Shown: positions 17,034 through 25,514 of the stretch, in pieces
Position numbering within the stretch: the stretch's first letter is position 1
How the letters are laid out: each line of letters starts with the position of its first letter
Source: Cyclobacteriaceae bacterium
GTDB lineage: Bacteria; Bacteroidota; Bacteroidia; Cytophagales; Cyclobacteriaceae
Length of the DNA stretch: 37,351 nucleotides
Direction: 5' to 3'
NCBI GenBank assembly: GCA_003565295.1
Contig: PXCO01000325.1
Location: 1-37,351 of the forward strand
The notes under the pieces: model-generated
What the model saw: only the letters and a program-made list of their open reading frames with translations
Told to the model about the DNA's origin: nothing
Databases searched by the model: none
Program-made: the position numbers and the translations under genes

Positions 17034-17137
17034 TGGACTTTCTAATTATTTATGCCAAAGCGTAGGGCTTCAACTTTAATTTTTTCGCAAGATAGTTTTT
17101 TTTGCAAATGAATGCAGGCATGTATTCGGATTTATGA

Positions 17138-17167
17138 CCCGATAGCCATAGGGGCATCCCAGTGAGT
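17138..17167. repeat. Degraded copy of the 8.5-kb REP-like repeat
   Basis: CCCGATAGCCATAGGGGCATCCC (17138-17160) matches, with a few mismatches, the reverse complement of the palindrome core and flank near 8494-8518. The similarity extends loosely into the following GTGAGTG. It lies in the intergenic region between the GH3-fusion gene and the MFS operon. The rest of this 229-bp region is AT-rich and contains whatever promoters serve the two divergent genes; none is clear. Confidence 0.45.
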
Positions 17168-17262
17168 GACGTGCTCATCATGCTCTATTTCATAATTTTT
17201 ACTTATCTTTTCAACGAAACATTAGTAAAGACTCGATACCCAAGGAAAATCTATACTTGTAT

Positions 17263-18678
17263 ATGAAAAAATCCCCCTTAAGCTATATCCTTTTTTTGTC
17301 CATTGTTGCCGCCATTGGGGGCTTTTTGTTCGGGTATGATACGGCGGTCATTTCAGGCACTATTGGCCAGGTTACTGCTCAATTTCAGCTTTCCGCCTTT
17401 GAACAGGGCTGGTATGTAGGCTGTGCTCTTATCGGCTCCATACTCGGGGTGGCCGTGGCAGGTATACTTTCTGATAAATTTGGCAGGAAGCCTGTTCTTA
17501 TCCTTTCTGGATTGCTTTTCTCGGCTTCTGCCATTGGGTGTGCCTTTTCCCATACCCTGACAGCGTTAGTTGTTTACAGGATCATTGGAGGAATGGGCAT
17601 AGGGATGGTTTCCATCGTGTCGCCCATGTACATTTCAGAAGTAGCGCTTCCCCAATTTAGGGGATCTTTGGTTTCCTTGTACCAATTGGCCATCACAATA
17701 GGTTTCCTGGGGGCTTATTTGATGAATTTTCAATTGCTTAATTTCTCAGAAACCTCCTTTTTCCCAGATGAAAGTATTTGGGCCAAGATTTTTCAAGAAG
17801 AGGTATGGAGGGCGATGTTAGGCATGGAATTTTTACCTGCATTTATCTTCTTTATGGTGTTGCTGGCCATTCCCGAGAGTCCTAGGTGGTTAGTGGTAAA
17901 GGGGCAAAAGGCAAAAGCGGAAAAGATATTTACCCGGATCTACCAATCCCTGGAAATTGCCAGGCAGAAGATTTCCGAAGTGGTAAAGGGTGTTTCCTCC
18001 CATAAAGGTGTTCAATGGCATCAATTAAAAAATCCCAAACTACTTCGTCCGGTGCTTATAGGTGTAGCTATAGCCATCCTTGGACAGTTTATGGGAGTTA
18101 ACGCGGTGCTTTATTATGGCCCCAGTATTTTTGAACAAAGCGGCCTTTCGGGCGGGGATGCCTTATTTTACCAGGTGATGGTGGGATTGGTAAATGTGCT
18201 CACCACCGTAATAGCTCTGATAATCATCGATAGGGTAGGAAGGAAAAAATTGGTGTATTTTGGGGTCAGCGGAATGATCCTTACGCTGCTTTTCATCAGT
18301 CTTTATTTTCTTAAAGGAGAAGCATTCGGCTGGCCGTCCATTTTCTTATTAGTACTATTTCTTGCCTATATCTTCAGTACGGCCATCTCCATATCCGCTG
18401 TTATTTTTGTGTTGCTTTCCGAAATGTATCCTAATTACATTCGGGGACTGGCCATGTCCATTGCTGGCTTTTCTCTATGGGTAGGCACTTATTTGATAGG
18501 CCAGCTTACCCCTTGGTTGCTGGAAAATCTCACCCCTGCCGGTACATTTTTCCTCTTTGCATTGATGTGCTTCCCTTACCTTTATATAATTTGGAAAATG
18601 ATTCCAGAAACAGCAGGAATGAGCTTGGAAGCCATTGAGGCCTTCTGGATGAATAATAGTGATAAAAAGGAAAAATAA
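17263..18678 (+). CDS. Sugar-porter MFS transporter
   Basis: A 471-residue, 12-helix major facilitator of the sugar porter subfamily (XylE/GLUT type). Visible signatures are GGFLFGYDTAVISG in helix 1, DKFGRKP in the helix 2-3 loop, RIIGGMGIG and SPMYISEVALPQFRG, PESPRWLV at the end of the N-half, GVNAVLYYGPSIFEQSG in helix 7, DRVGRKK in the C-half, and PETAGMSLE at the C-terminus. These usually catalyse proton-sugar symport across the inner membrane. The ATG at 17263 is preferred to the in-frame TTG at 17257. Its TAA overlaps the epimerase ATG by one base, so transporter and epimerase are coupled. The substrate is probably the epimerase's amino sugar or a relative, by context only. Confidence 0.95.
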   Translation: MKKSPLSYILFLSIVAAIGGFLFGYDTAVISGTIGQVTAQFQLSAFEQGWYVGCALIGSILGVAVAGILSDKFGRKPVLILSGLLFSASAIGCAFSHTLTALVVYRIIGGMGIGMVSIVSPMYISEVALPQFRGSLVSLYQLAITIGFLGAYLMNFQLLNFSETSFFPDESIWAKIFQEEVWRAMLGMEFLPAFIFFMVLLAIPESPRWLVVKGQKAKAEKIFTRIYQSLEIARQKISEVVKGVSSHKGVQWHQLKNPKLLRPVLIGVAIAILGQFMGVNAVLYYGPSIFEQSGLSGGDALFYQVMVGLVNVLTTVIALIIIDRVGRKKLVYFGVSGMILTLLFISLYFLKGEAFGWPSIFLLVLFLAYIFSTAISISAVIFVLLSEMYPNYIRGLAMSIAGFSLWVGTYLIGQLTPWLLENLTPAGTFFLFALMCFPYLYIIWKMIPETAGMSLEAIEAFWMNNSDKKEK

Positions 18679-19850
18679 TGAACAGTAATGATACCATAAA
18701 GGGCTTGGTAAAGACCTATAAGGATGAACTCTTGGAAAGGGTTATGCCGTTTTGGACACAGCATAGTCTTGATAAAGAGCATGGTGGTTTTTTCACCTGC
18801 TTAGATAGAAAAGGGAAAGTTTATGATACCGATAAGTTTATCTGGTTGCAGGGAAGGCAGGTATGGATGTATGCCACCCTTTATGATAAGGTGGACAAAA
18901 ATCCGGTTTGGCTGGAAATGGCACAGCAGGGGGCCGCATTTCTGCAGCGTTATGGTAAGGATGAAAAGGGAAGTTTCTATTTTTCCTTGGATAGGGTAGG
19001 CAGGCCATTGGTACAGCCTTATAATATTTTTTCGGACTGTTTTGCGGCAATGGCCTTTGCTGCCTTGTACAAGGCGGATCCAAAACAAGAATATGCGGAT
19101 TTGGCCATACAGACCTTCAGTGAGATACTTAAAAGAAGACCAAACCCCAAGGGCATATATTCCAAGTCGTATCCCGGTACCCGGCCATTAAAAGATTTTG
19201 CACTGCCCATGATCCTGAGTAACCTTACTTTAGAATTGGAGCATCTGTTAGGGCAGGAAAAGGTGCAGGAACTGGTACCAGGGGTAATTCATGAGGTAAT
19301 GGAGGTTTTTCTTCAAAAGGAAACCGGAATAATATTGGAAAACGTCTATGCAGATGGGAGTTTTTGTGATTCTTTTGAAGGAAGGCTCACAAGTCCCGGG
19401 CATGCCTTGGAGGCCATGTGGTTTATGCTTGACCTCTCCGGTCGTTTTGGGGACGAGCGTTTAGTGAAAAAGGCCATTGAAACCGGCTTGAACACTTTGG
19501 AATATGGCTGGGATAACCAATATGGAGGCATCTATTATTTTTTGGATTACAAAGGGTTTCCTCCTGATAAGCTGGAGTGGAATCAAAAGCTTTGGTGGGT
19601 ACATCTGGAGACCTTGGTGTTTCTTTCCAAGGCCTTTCAGCTTACAGGAGACGGGCGTTGTGCCAGATGGTTTGAGAAGGTGCATCAATACACCTGGGAG
19701 CATTTCAGAGATGAGGATTACCCCGAGTGGTACGGGTACCTGGATAGATACGGGAAAGTTCTTTTGCCTGCTAAGGGAGGGAAATGGAAGGGTTGTTTTC
19801 ATGTACCAAGAGGACTGTACCAAGTTTGGAAGACCTTAGAAAAACTATGA
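18678..19850 (+). CDS. N-acylglucosamine 2-epimerase (AGE/RnBP family)
   Basis: A 390-residue (alpha/alpha)6-barrel epimerase. It has the family stretches FIWLQGRQVWMYA, PGHALEAMWFML with His242, KLWWVHLETLVFLSKAF with His309, and the C-terminal KGCFHVPRGLYQVW with His375. The FHVPR ending is typical of the AGE/renin-binding-protein branch, which interconverts GlcNAc and ManNAc, more than of cellobiose 2-epimerases. There is no signal peptide, so it acts in the cytoplasm on an imported sugar. It overlaps the upstream sugar porter by one base and is followed by the GHL10 glycosidase 4 bp later. Substrate remains an inference from family and context; no lyase or kinase for the product is in the window. 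Confidence 0.9.
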   Translation: MNSNDTIKGLVKTYKDELLERVMPFWTQHSLDKEHGGFFTCLDRKGKVYDTDKFIWLQGRQVWMYATLYDKVDKNPVWLEMAQQGAAFLQRYGKDEKGSFYFSLDRVGRPLVQPYNIFSDCFAAMAFAALYKADPKQEYADLAIQTFSEILKRRPNPKGIYSKSYPGTRPLKDFALPMILSNLTLELEHLLGQEKVQELVPGVIHEVMEVFLQKETGIILENVYADGSFCDSFEGRLTSPGHALEAMWFMLDLSGRFGDERLVKKAIETGLNTLEYGWDNQYGGIYYFLDYKGFPPDKLEWNQKLWWVHLETLVFLSKAFQLTGDGRCARWFEKVHQYTWEHFRDEDYPEWYGYLDRYGKVLLPAKGGKWKGCFHVPRGLYQVWKTLEKL

Positions 19851-19854
19851 ACCA

Positions 19855-20991
19855 ATGAAGTGTAAACAAAGAAAGAAAGGTAATGGGAGTTGGTTAAAGA
19901 TGCCGTTCGTGGTACTGATGATCTTGTTGGCTGCCAAGGGTCTGCAGGCAAAAGTGATGATGGACCCGATACGTGGGGTATGGTTAACCAATGTGGCTAG
20001 CCAAGTCCTGGACAGTAGAGAGAATATCAGGGAAGCAGTAGCCCGGTGTCATGCGTATGGCATCAATACCATCTTTATGGTCACTTGGAATAAAGGTTAT
20101 ACGCTATACCCAAGCCAGGTTACCTTGCAATATTTTGGGGAAAGCATAGACCCCAAATACAAGGGCAGGGATCCTTTGCAGGAGCTTATTGAAGAAGCGG
20201 ATGCCTTTGGGATCAAAGTACATGCCTGGTTTGAGTATGGGTTTGCCGCGTCTTATCATCAGGAGGATGGTGGCAAAATTCTTCAGAAATTCCCACATTG
20301 GGCGGCAAGGGATTATGAAGGTAATCTGCTTCATAAAAACGGGTTTCAATGGATGAATGCATTTCATCCCGAGGTGCAGGATTTCTTGATCCAGTTGGTC
20401 ATGGAAGTGGTGCGCAATTATAAAGTGGCGGGGATACAGGGGGACGATCGTTTGCCGGCTTTACCTTCCACCGGTGGCTATGATGATTATACGGTTTCGG
20501 TATATCAAAAGGAACACAAGGGCAAGAACCCTCCTTCTGATCATTTGAAGGAGGACTGGTTACAATGGAGGGCCGACAAGCTAACTGCTTTTTGGAAAAA
20601 GTTATATGGTAAGGTGAAACATTTGAGTTCCCGTACCCTGGTTTCGTCTTCTCCCTCAGTCTACCCCTGGAGTAAGGAAGAATATCTTCAGGACTGGCCT
20701 AAGTGGGTAACTGAGGGGTATGTGGACCTGGTGATTCCTCAGGTGTACAGGTATGAGGATCATACCTATGTAGATACCTTTATGGAGAATTTAGCGTGGA
20801 TGCCGGAAAATAAGCGGCATATCTTCTTTCCAGGAGTACTACTGAAAGTCAGCGATTATCTGGCTTCTAAGGACTTACTGGAAACAAAGATTAACTTGCA
20901 CAGGGAAAACGGTGTAAAGGGTGAGGTTTTCTTTTTTTACGAGGGACTTCCCTTACAAGCTGGTTTCTTTGAGGGGTATGAAAAGGAATAA
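19855..20991 (+). CDS. GHL10-family (DigH/YddW-related) secreted glycosidase
   Basis: A 378-residue secreted protein of the glycosyl-hydrolase-like 10 family. A basic N-terminus is followed by a signal peptide (LMILLAAKGLQAK), then a TIM barrel: RGVWLTNVASQVLDSREN, INTIFMVTWNKGYTLYPS, VHAWFEYGF, a strand with GIQGDDRLPALPS carrying the conserved Asp pair, VSSSPSVYPWSKEEYLQDW, and VDLVIPQVYRYE. E. coli DigH (YddW) of this family cleaves peptide-denuded peptidoglycan, which makes a role in murein glycan breakdown attractive. It is the third gene of the MFS-epimerase operon, 4 bp after the epimerase. Family call is strong; substrate is inferred and other amino-sugar glycans are possible. Confidence 0.88.
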   Translation: MKCKQRKKGNGSWLKMPFVVLMILLAAKGLQAKVMMDPIRGVWLTNVASQVLDSRENIREAVARCHAYGINTIFMVTWNKGYTLYPSQVTLQYFGESIDPKYKGRDPLQELIEEADAFGIKVHAWFEYGFAASYHQEDGGKILQKFPHWAARDYEGNLLHKNGFQWMNAFHPEVQDFLIQLVMEVVRNYKVAGIQGDDRLPALPSTGGYDDYTVSVYQKEHKGKNPPSDHLKEDWLQWRADKLTAFWKKLYGKVKHLSSRTLVSSSPSVYPWSKEEYLQDWPKWVTEGYVDLVIPQVYRYEDHTYVDTFMENLAWMPENKRHIFFPGVLLKVSDYLASKDLLETKINLHRENGVKGEVFFFYEGLPLQAGFFEGYEKE

Positions 20992-21068
20992 AAGATGGAG
21001 GTAAGACAAGGTTTTTGCTCTGGGATTACCAGCAAAAACATACTGGTAGAATAATAACAAAAGAACGT

Positions 21069-22790
21069 ATGAATAGGAGAAATTTTATGGGAAGAATGGC
21101 CATTGGAGGTGTTGCTACTGCCTCTGCCATCAGTCTCCCATTTGCGGTTTCAGGAAAAGCCAATAAGGTGATTCCGGATGAAAATGGAAGAAAATTCAAA
21201 GCCGAGCTGGTGATAGCAGGTGGAGGCTTAGGAGGTTGTGCTGCTGCCTTTGCAGCCCTCCGGAATGGGCGAAGTGTCATACTCACAGAGGAGACGGACT
21301 GGATTGGGGGCCAGCTTACCCAGCAAGGCGTGCCACCTGATGAACACCAGTGGATCGAAACCCATGGAGCCACGGCCTTATACAGGGAGTTTAGAACCAG
21401 GGTAAGGGATTATTACAAAAATAATTTCCCGCTTACCGAGGAGGCCTCCAATAGGGAATTTTTAAACCCCGGTAATGGCACAGTTTCGGTGCTCTGCCAT
21501 GAGCCCAAAGTGGCGCTTCAGGTATTGGAAGATTTATTTGCCCCTTATGAGAGTGCCAGGCAACTAATACTCCTTAAGCAGTATAAAGCATCCAAAGCGA
21601 CGGTTCAGGGAAATAAGGTAAAGTCCTTGGAGGTGAAATCGCTGAAATCAGGTGATGCAGTTTTACTTGAAGCCCCTTACTTTGTAGATGCTACCGAGCT
21701 GGGCGATCTATTGCCCATTACGGGCACAGAATATATTACGGGATCAGAGGCTAGATCGGATACCGGTGAACTTCATGCGGATAAAACCCATAGGCCGGCA
21801 AATAACCAGGCCTTCACCGTATGTTTCGCCATGGATTACGTAAAGGGTGAAGATTGGACCATCCCAAAGCCTGAGGAATATGATTTTTGGAGAAGCTTTG
21901 AGCCGGACCTGACCCCCCCTTGGGCGGGCAAGTTGTTGGAGCTCAACTATTCGGATCCCAAAACTTTACAACCCAAAGAACTTGGTTTCCACCCAGAGGG
22001 AATTTCTACCGGCAGCAAACTCAACCTGTGGAATTACCGAAGGATCATTCACAGGGAAAATTTTGTAGATGGCTTCTACGAGGGGGACATCAGCATCGTG
22101 AACTGGCCTCAAAATGATTATTTTCTTGGCAACATTGTAGATGTGAGTGAAAGTGAAATTTCCAAACATGTGAATAAGGGGAAGCAGCTCAGCCTTTCCT
22201 TATTATACTGGCTTCAAACCGAGGCACCTAGGCCCGATGGGGGTAAGGGTTGGAAAGGTCTCCGCCTAAGGAATGATGTGATGGGCACAGAGGATGGATT
22301 GGCAAAATACCCTTACGTGCGGGAGTCTAGGAGAATCAAAGCTTTGTTCACCGTCTTAGAAGAACATGTGGGGGCACAGCAAAGGGCTGAAGTCTCCGGG
22401 TTGAGCGGAGAGGCATTGGTGTCCAAGGATTTTCACGATTCGGTAGGGATTGGGTACTATCATATAGACCTGCATCCAAGCAGTGGAGGAGACAATTACA
22501 TAGACTTTGGGTCCTTGCCGTTCGAGATTCCCCTCGGAGCGCTGATCCCGGAACGTATGGAAAATTTACTAGCTGCCAATAAGAATATTGGAACTACCCA
22601 CATTACCAATGGTTGTTACAGGTTACATCCAGTGGAATGGAGCATAGGAGAGGCCGTGGGTATGCTTGTGCCCTTTGCCATTGATAAGGGGGTTTCTCCA
22701 AAAACGGTCCGTGAAGATCCTTCGTTATTAAAATCTTTTCAATCGTTTATATCCTCTCAGGGCATAGAAACCAAATGGCCTGAAAAATAA
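21069..22790 (+). CDS. Tat-exported FAD-dependent oxidoreductase
   Basis: A 573-residue flavoprotein of the FAD_oxidored type. It begins with a twin-arginine signal (MNRRNFMGRMAIGG) and a hydrophobic stretch, so it is exported folded with bound FAD. The dinucleotide-binding motif VIAGGGLGGCAAAFAALRNG is at about residues 44-63, followed by TEETDWIGGQLTQQG. The C-terminal part has the family stretch NIGTTHITNGCYRLHPVEW, with GEAVGML after it. The start at 21069 places the Tat motif at the N-terminus and leaves a 77-bp gap after the GHL10 gene; the longer frame from 21015 adds 18 unrelated residues. Members are common in glycan-utilisation loci and often mis-called xanthan lyases; their substrates are generally uncharacterised. 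Here it probably oxidises a sugar or glycan fragment outside the cytoplasm. Confidence 0.88.
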   Translation: MNRRNFMGRMAIGGVATASAISLPFAVSGKANKVIPDENGRKFKAELVIAGGGLGGCAAAFAALRNGRSVILTEETDWIGGQLTQQGVPPDEHQWIETHGATALYREFRTRVRDYYKNNFPLTEEASNREFLNPGNGTVSVLCHEPKVALQVLEDLFAPYESARQLILLKQYKASKATVQGNKVKSLEVKSLKSGDAVLLEAPYFVDATELGDLLPITGTEYITGSEARSDTGELHADKTHRPANNQAFTVCFAMDYVKGEDWTIPKPEEYDFWRSFEPDLTPPWAGKLLELNYSDPKTLQPKELGFHPEGISTGSKLNLWNYRRIIHRENFVDGFYEGDISIVNWPQNDYFLGNIVDVSESEISKHVNKGKQLSLSLLYWLQTEAPRPDGGKGWKGLRLRNDVMGTEDGLAKYPYVRESRRIKALFTVLEEHVGAQQRAEVSGLSGEALVSKDFHDSVGIGYYHIDLHPSSGGDNYIDFGSLPFEIPLGALIPERMENLLAANKNIGTTHITNGCYRLHPVEWSIGEAVGMLVPFAIDKGVSPKTVREDPSLLKSFQSFISSQGIETKWPEK

Positions 22791-22795
22791 TCAAT

Positions 22796-23389
22796 ATGAA
22801 AAAATCAAATTATTTCGTTTTTCTTTTTTGTTTCATATTCTCGGGTATTTCCCGTGCGCAGGAACAGAGCAGCAAAATTTTGCTCATCCCCCTGGATGAC
22901 AGACCGCCCTGATACCGGTTTACAGAAAAAATAGCAGAAATATCCGGCGCAGAGGTACTTAGCCCCCCAGGCGAACTGCTGGGTTGGTTTACGGAACCAG
23001 GTAAGTCGGATGAATCGCTGGACTGGACGCTTGAGCAGGATTATTCGGCATCAGAAAAGTTATTTGACAATATGGATAGGAAAGAGCGGGTGCTGAAGGC
23101 AAAGCATTGGTTCACTTTTCACCGGGTGATCAACGATTATTATTACAATAACCTCACCCGTGACGTGGTGAATAAAGCCTTTAATCAATATCAGCAGGGA
23201 AGAAGGAGATTGAGTGATGAAAAAAGATCCGAAATGGAAGCCTTGGGTATGCGGGAGATGCAGCAGCTTTTCTCCAGCCTTGCCGCTGCATACTTTTCTT
23301 CACTGAATTATGACCATATACGCAAGCTACGATGCAATCCACCATCCTCTTTGGATTGTGAGATGCAATATAACAACTTACAATTATAG
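22796..23389 (+). pseudogene. Broken DUF4127-family gene
   Basis: An ATG at 22796 opens a signal peptide (FVFLFCFIFSGISRAQ) followed by KILLIPLDDRPP, the hallmark N-terminus of DUF4127 proteins. The next codon is TGA (22910-22912), where relatives have a Cys or other residue. The same frame then continues with family-like sequence (FTEKIAEISGAEVLSPPGEL) and on to 23389. The whole frame is about 198 codons, while I recall DUF4127 proteins as roughly 500 residues, and the central region is not recognisable, so an internal deletion is likely as well as the nonsense codon. Only the C-terminal 105 codons after Met at 23072 remain open without a stop. It is the last member of the MFS-epimerase-GHL10-FAD operon, 5 bp after the oxidoreductase. 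Confidence 0.7.
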
Positions 23390-23409
23390 TCCAACTGATT
23401 GGAATATTA

Positions 23410-23437
23410 AATTCCTAATTGCCTCCCATTAGAAATT
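23410..23437. terminator. AT-rich hairpin between convergent genes
   Basis: AATTCCTAAT (23410-23419) and ATTAGAAATT (23428-23437) form a 10-bp stem with one wobble and an 8-nt loop. It lies between the DUF4127 relic and the convergent phosphatase-family gene. No strong T run follows on either strand, so the terminator call is tentative. Confidence 0.35.
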
Positions 23438-23446
23438 CTTGATTGA

Positions 23447-24367
23447 TTAAAGATCTTCAAAAATCGCCACCACAGGATAGTGATCAGAAAGCTCGTCCGG
23501 TTCCCCGTAGTTGATGATTTCTGCATAGCTGCATTTACCCTCAAAATAAGTGCTAACCAAAATATAATCCAGTCTTTGCTGATAAACAGCAGCCTTTTCA
23601 GGGGCTAGGTCTTTGGTGGCAAGGGGGGTAGGAAAGCTTTTGCGGTTGGTTTCAGCCACCTGCATCTGAACCACATCTATAAGAGGGATGGAAAGAAAGG
23701 TAGACATGGCAGCATAATCAATCCTGTTATTTCTTAGATTGATAAAGGCTTTCTCTCCATTTTCCGCCCTCCTTATACTATCGGCTTCAATTGCTATTTT
23801 TCTGGCCTGGGGGTTATTGGCATCAAAGGCGGCATCAAAGGGACTATGGGCATTAAAATCACCCAAAACCATGTATTTTTCCTGACCGGTTTCAATGACT
23901 GCACGTTGAAGATAGTCACGGACCATCTTAGCCTCACGACCCCTGAATTTCCAATCCTGTGGGCTCAGGTGAACCACCAAAAAGTCTACCCCCCTGGTTT
24001 TGGCATGCAGCATACCATGCCACATTCCACCGATCATTTTGGTTTTCAGTTCAAGGGGAGTTTTGGAACTTATACCCACTGGATAACCTTCCTCTTTTAA
24101 TAGCAAGGTATGGGAGTGTCCCCATTCCCTGGCCAGATTTTTTAGTTTTTCTGGGGTGAAATCGTTTAGCTCCTGAAGGGCTACCACGTCGGCATCCTGT
24201 TCCTTAAGCCAATTCACCATATCCTTTTGGCGTTGAAGGTCCTTACCCCAATCGAAACCATTCCAGATGTTATAGGTGATGACTTTTAAGGGTTCAGATT
24301 GGGCATTGGCATTAAATGGAAGCCAAAATAGAATGCATATACCCATTAAGGCAAAGTAACTCTTCAT
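23447..24367 (-). CDS. Secreted endonuclease/exonuclease/phosphatase-family protein
   Basis: A 306-residue protein with a signal peptide ending near FNANAQ and a full EEP (DNase I-like) fold: VITYNIWNGFDW, DVVALQELNDF with the metal-binding Glu, VVHLSPQDWKFRGREAK, VLGDFNAHSPFD with the catalytic Asp/Asn pair, and the C-terminal SDHYPVVAIF with the Asp-His pair. Family members hydrolyse phosphodiesters in nucleic acids, lipids or inositol phosphates. Export to the periplasm or outside argues against DNA repair. It is monocistronic by layout, convergent with the DUF4127 relic and separated by 361 bp from SurE. Substrate is unknown. Confidence 0.9.
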   Translation of the reverse strand: MKSYFALMGICILFWLPFNANAQSEPLKVITYNIWNGFDWGKDLQRQKDMVNWLKEQDADVVALQELNDFTPEKLKNLAREWGHSHTLLLKEEGYPVGISSKTPLELKTKMIGGMWHGMLHAKTRGVDFLVVHLSPQDWKFRGREAKMVRDYLQRAVIETGQEKYMVLGDFNAHSPFDAAFDANNPQARKIAIEADSIRRAENGEKAFINLRNNRIDYAAMSTFLSIPLIDVVQMQVAETNRKSFPTPLATKDLAPEKAAVYQQRLDYILVSTYFEGKCSYAEIINYGEPDELSDHYPVVAIFEDL

Positions 24368-24728
24368 AGCTATTTCTGGTTTTTGTCTACCAAGGTAGTT
24401 AAAAATTACAACTCATTCAGGTTTTCACCTAGGCACCCTACTTAAATTCCCTATCCGACCTTCCACTCATCTACCCCACCTCTGCCAATTCGGTATTTAT
24501 AAACCATTTATTATCCATCATTCCACCATTGACTCTATCTCTTCCAACTCAAAAAAATCACAGGGGACAATCTCGGCTATCCTTCCCTATCCATTCCTGG
24601 TTTTGGTCCATTCGTGAATAACCCCTATGTAGTTCGTAAATCAACCATGCATAAACCACTTGCTTAAATAATAAAAACCCAAAATCAACCAACCTCATTC
24701 TGAAAAAGAAACACCAAATCAAGATTAA
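24368..24728. other. Gene-free gap, strongly G-poor on the plus strand
   Basis: This 361-bp stretch between the phosphatase-family gene and SurE is C/T/A-rich with few G on the plus strand. On the minus strand two short frames overlap: a 46-codon frame from 24698 to 24558, and a later frame ending at 24518 with protein-like composition. Neither is convincing as a gene. They could be the remains of a decayed gene or of an intergenic repeat. I see no stable RNA, terminator or clear promoter. Confidence 0.5.
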
Positions 24729-25514
24729 TCAATCCTTCATTTTCTCCCAGTCCCAATCGTTGTTGATTTGAGATATGGCATGATGGGCGGTAAGGTCATA
24801 TTGGCAGGGAACAATGGAGGCAAAGTTATTGGCGATGGCCCATTCGTCATTGTCCTCCCCTTTGTCAAAATTCACAAAGTTGCCGGCCAACCAAAAGTAC
24901 TTGCGGCCATTGGGATCGTATCTTTCTTCAAAATCCTCCTGCCATTTGGCCCTGGCCTGCCTACATATTTTTATCCCCCGCATGGCCTCATTTCGCTTTG
25001 GGGGAAAATTTACATTTAAGGCCACTCCCTTTGGTATCCCATTCTCCAACACCTGTTGGGCAATTTTATGAACGTATTCCTCGGTATGAGAAAAATCAGC
25101 ATCTGAACTATAATCGCATAAGCTGAACCCTATGGATGGAAAGCCCTCTATCGCCCCTTCTATGGCTGCCGACATGGTACCGGAATACAATACAGATATG
25201 GAGGTGTTGCTTCCGTGGTTGATCCCACTTACCACCAGGTCGGGTTTTCGCTCCTTGAGCACATAGTGCTTGGCAAGCTTCACGCAATCTGCGGGTGTTC
25301 CGCTGGATTTAAATGCTCTTACATCTTTAAAAATATCCTCTTCGGACAATCTGAGGGTGTTTCCAATGGTGATGGCATGTCCCATTCCGGATTGGGGGCT
25401 GTCTGGGGCTACTACGAAAACCTCCCCTAAATCTTTCATGATATCTACTAAAACCCTGATCCCTCTGGAAGTGATGCCATCATCATTGGACACCAAAATA
25501 AGCGGTTTCGACAT
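24729..25514 (-). CDS. surE: 5'-nucleotidase SurE
   Basis: A 261-residue survival protein SurE, a metal-dependent 5'(3')-nucleotidase acting on nucleoside monophosphates. Metal-binding Asp11-Asp12 lie in SNDDGI at the N-terminus. They are followed by VVAPDSPQSGMGHAIT, the SGTPADCVKLA stretch, VSGINHGSNTSISVLYSGT with the conserved Asn and Ser, and the ALNVNFP segment. Length is normal for the family. The start ATG immediately follows the stop of the unknown secreted protein gene with no intervening base, so the two are co-transcribed and probably co-translated. Confidence 0.97.
   Translation of the reverse strand: MSKPLILVSNDDGITSRGIRVLVDIMKDLGEVFVVAPDSPQSGMGHAITIGNTLRLSEEDIFKDVRAFKSSGTPADCVKLAKHYVLKERKPDLVVSGINHGSNTSISVLYSGTMSAAIEGAIEGFPSIGFSLCDYSSDADFSHTEEYVHKIAQQVLENGIPKGVALNVNFPPKRNEAMRGIKICRQARAKWQEDFEERYDPNGRKYFWLAGNFVNFDKGEDNDEWAIANNFASIVPCQYDLTAHHAISQINNDWDWEKMKD

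Noticed and set aside
17257-17262. TTG codon as start of the MFS transporter
   Set aside because: An in-frame ATG follows two codons later and Bacteroidota genes use ATG far more often. The same reasoning moved the Mrp-type and rhodanese starts inward.
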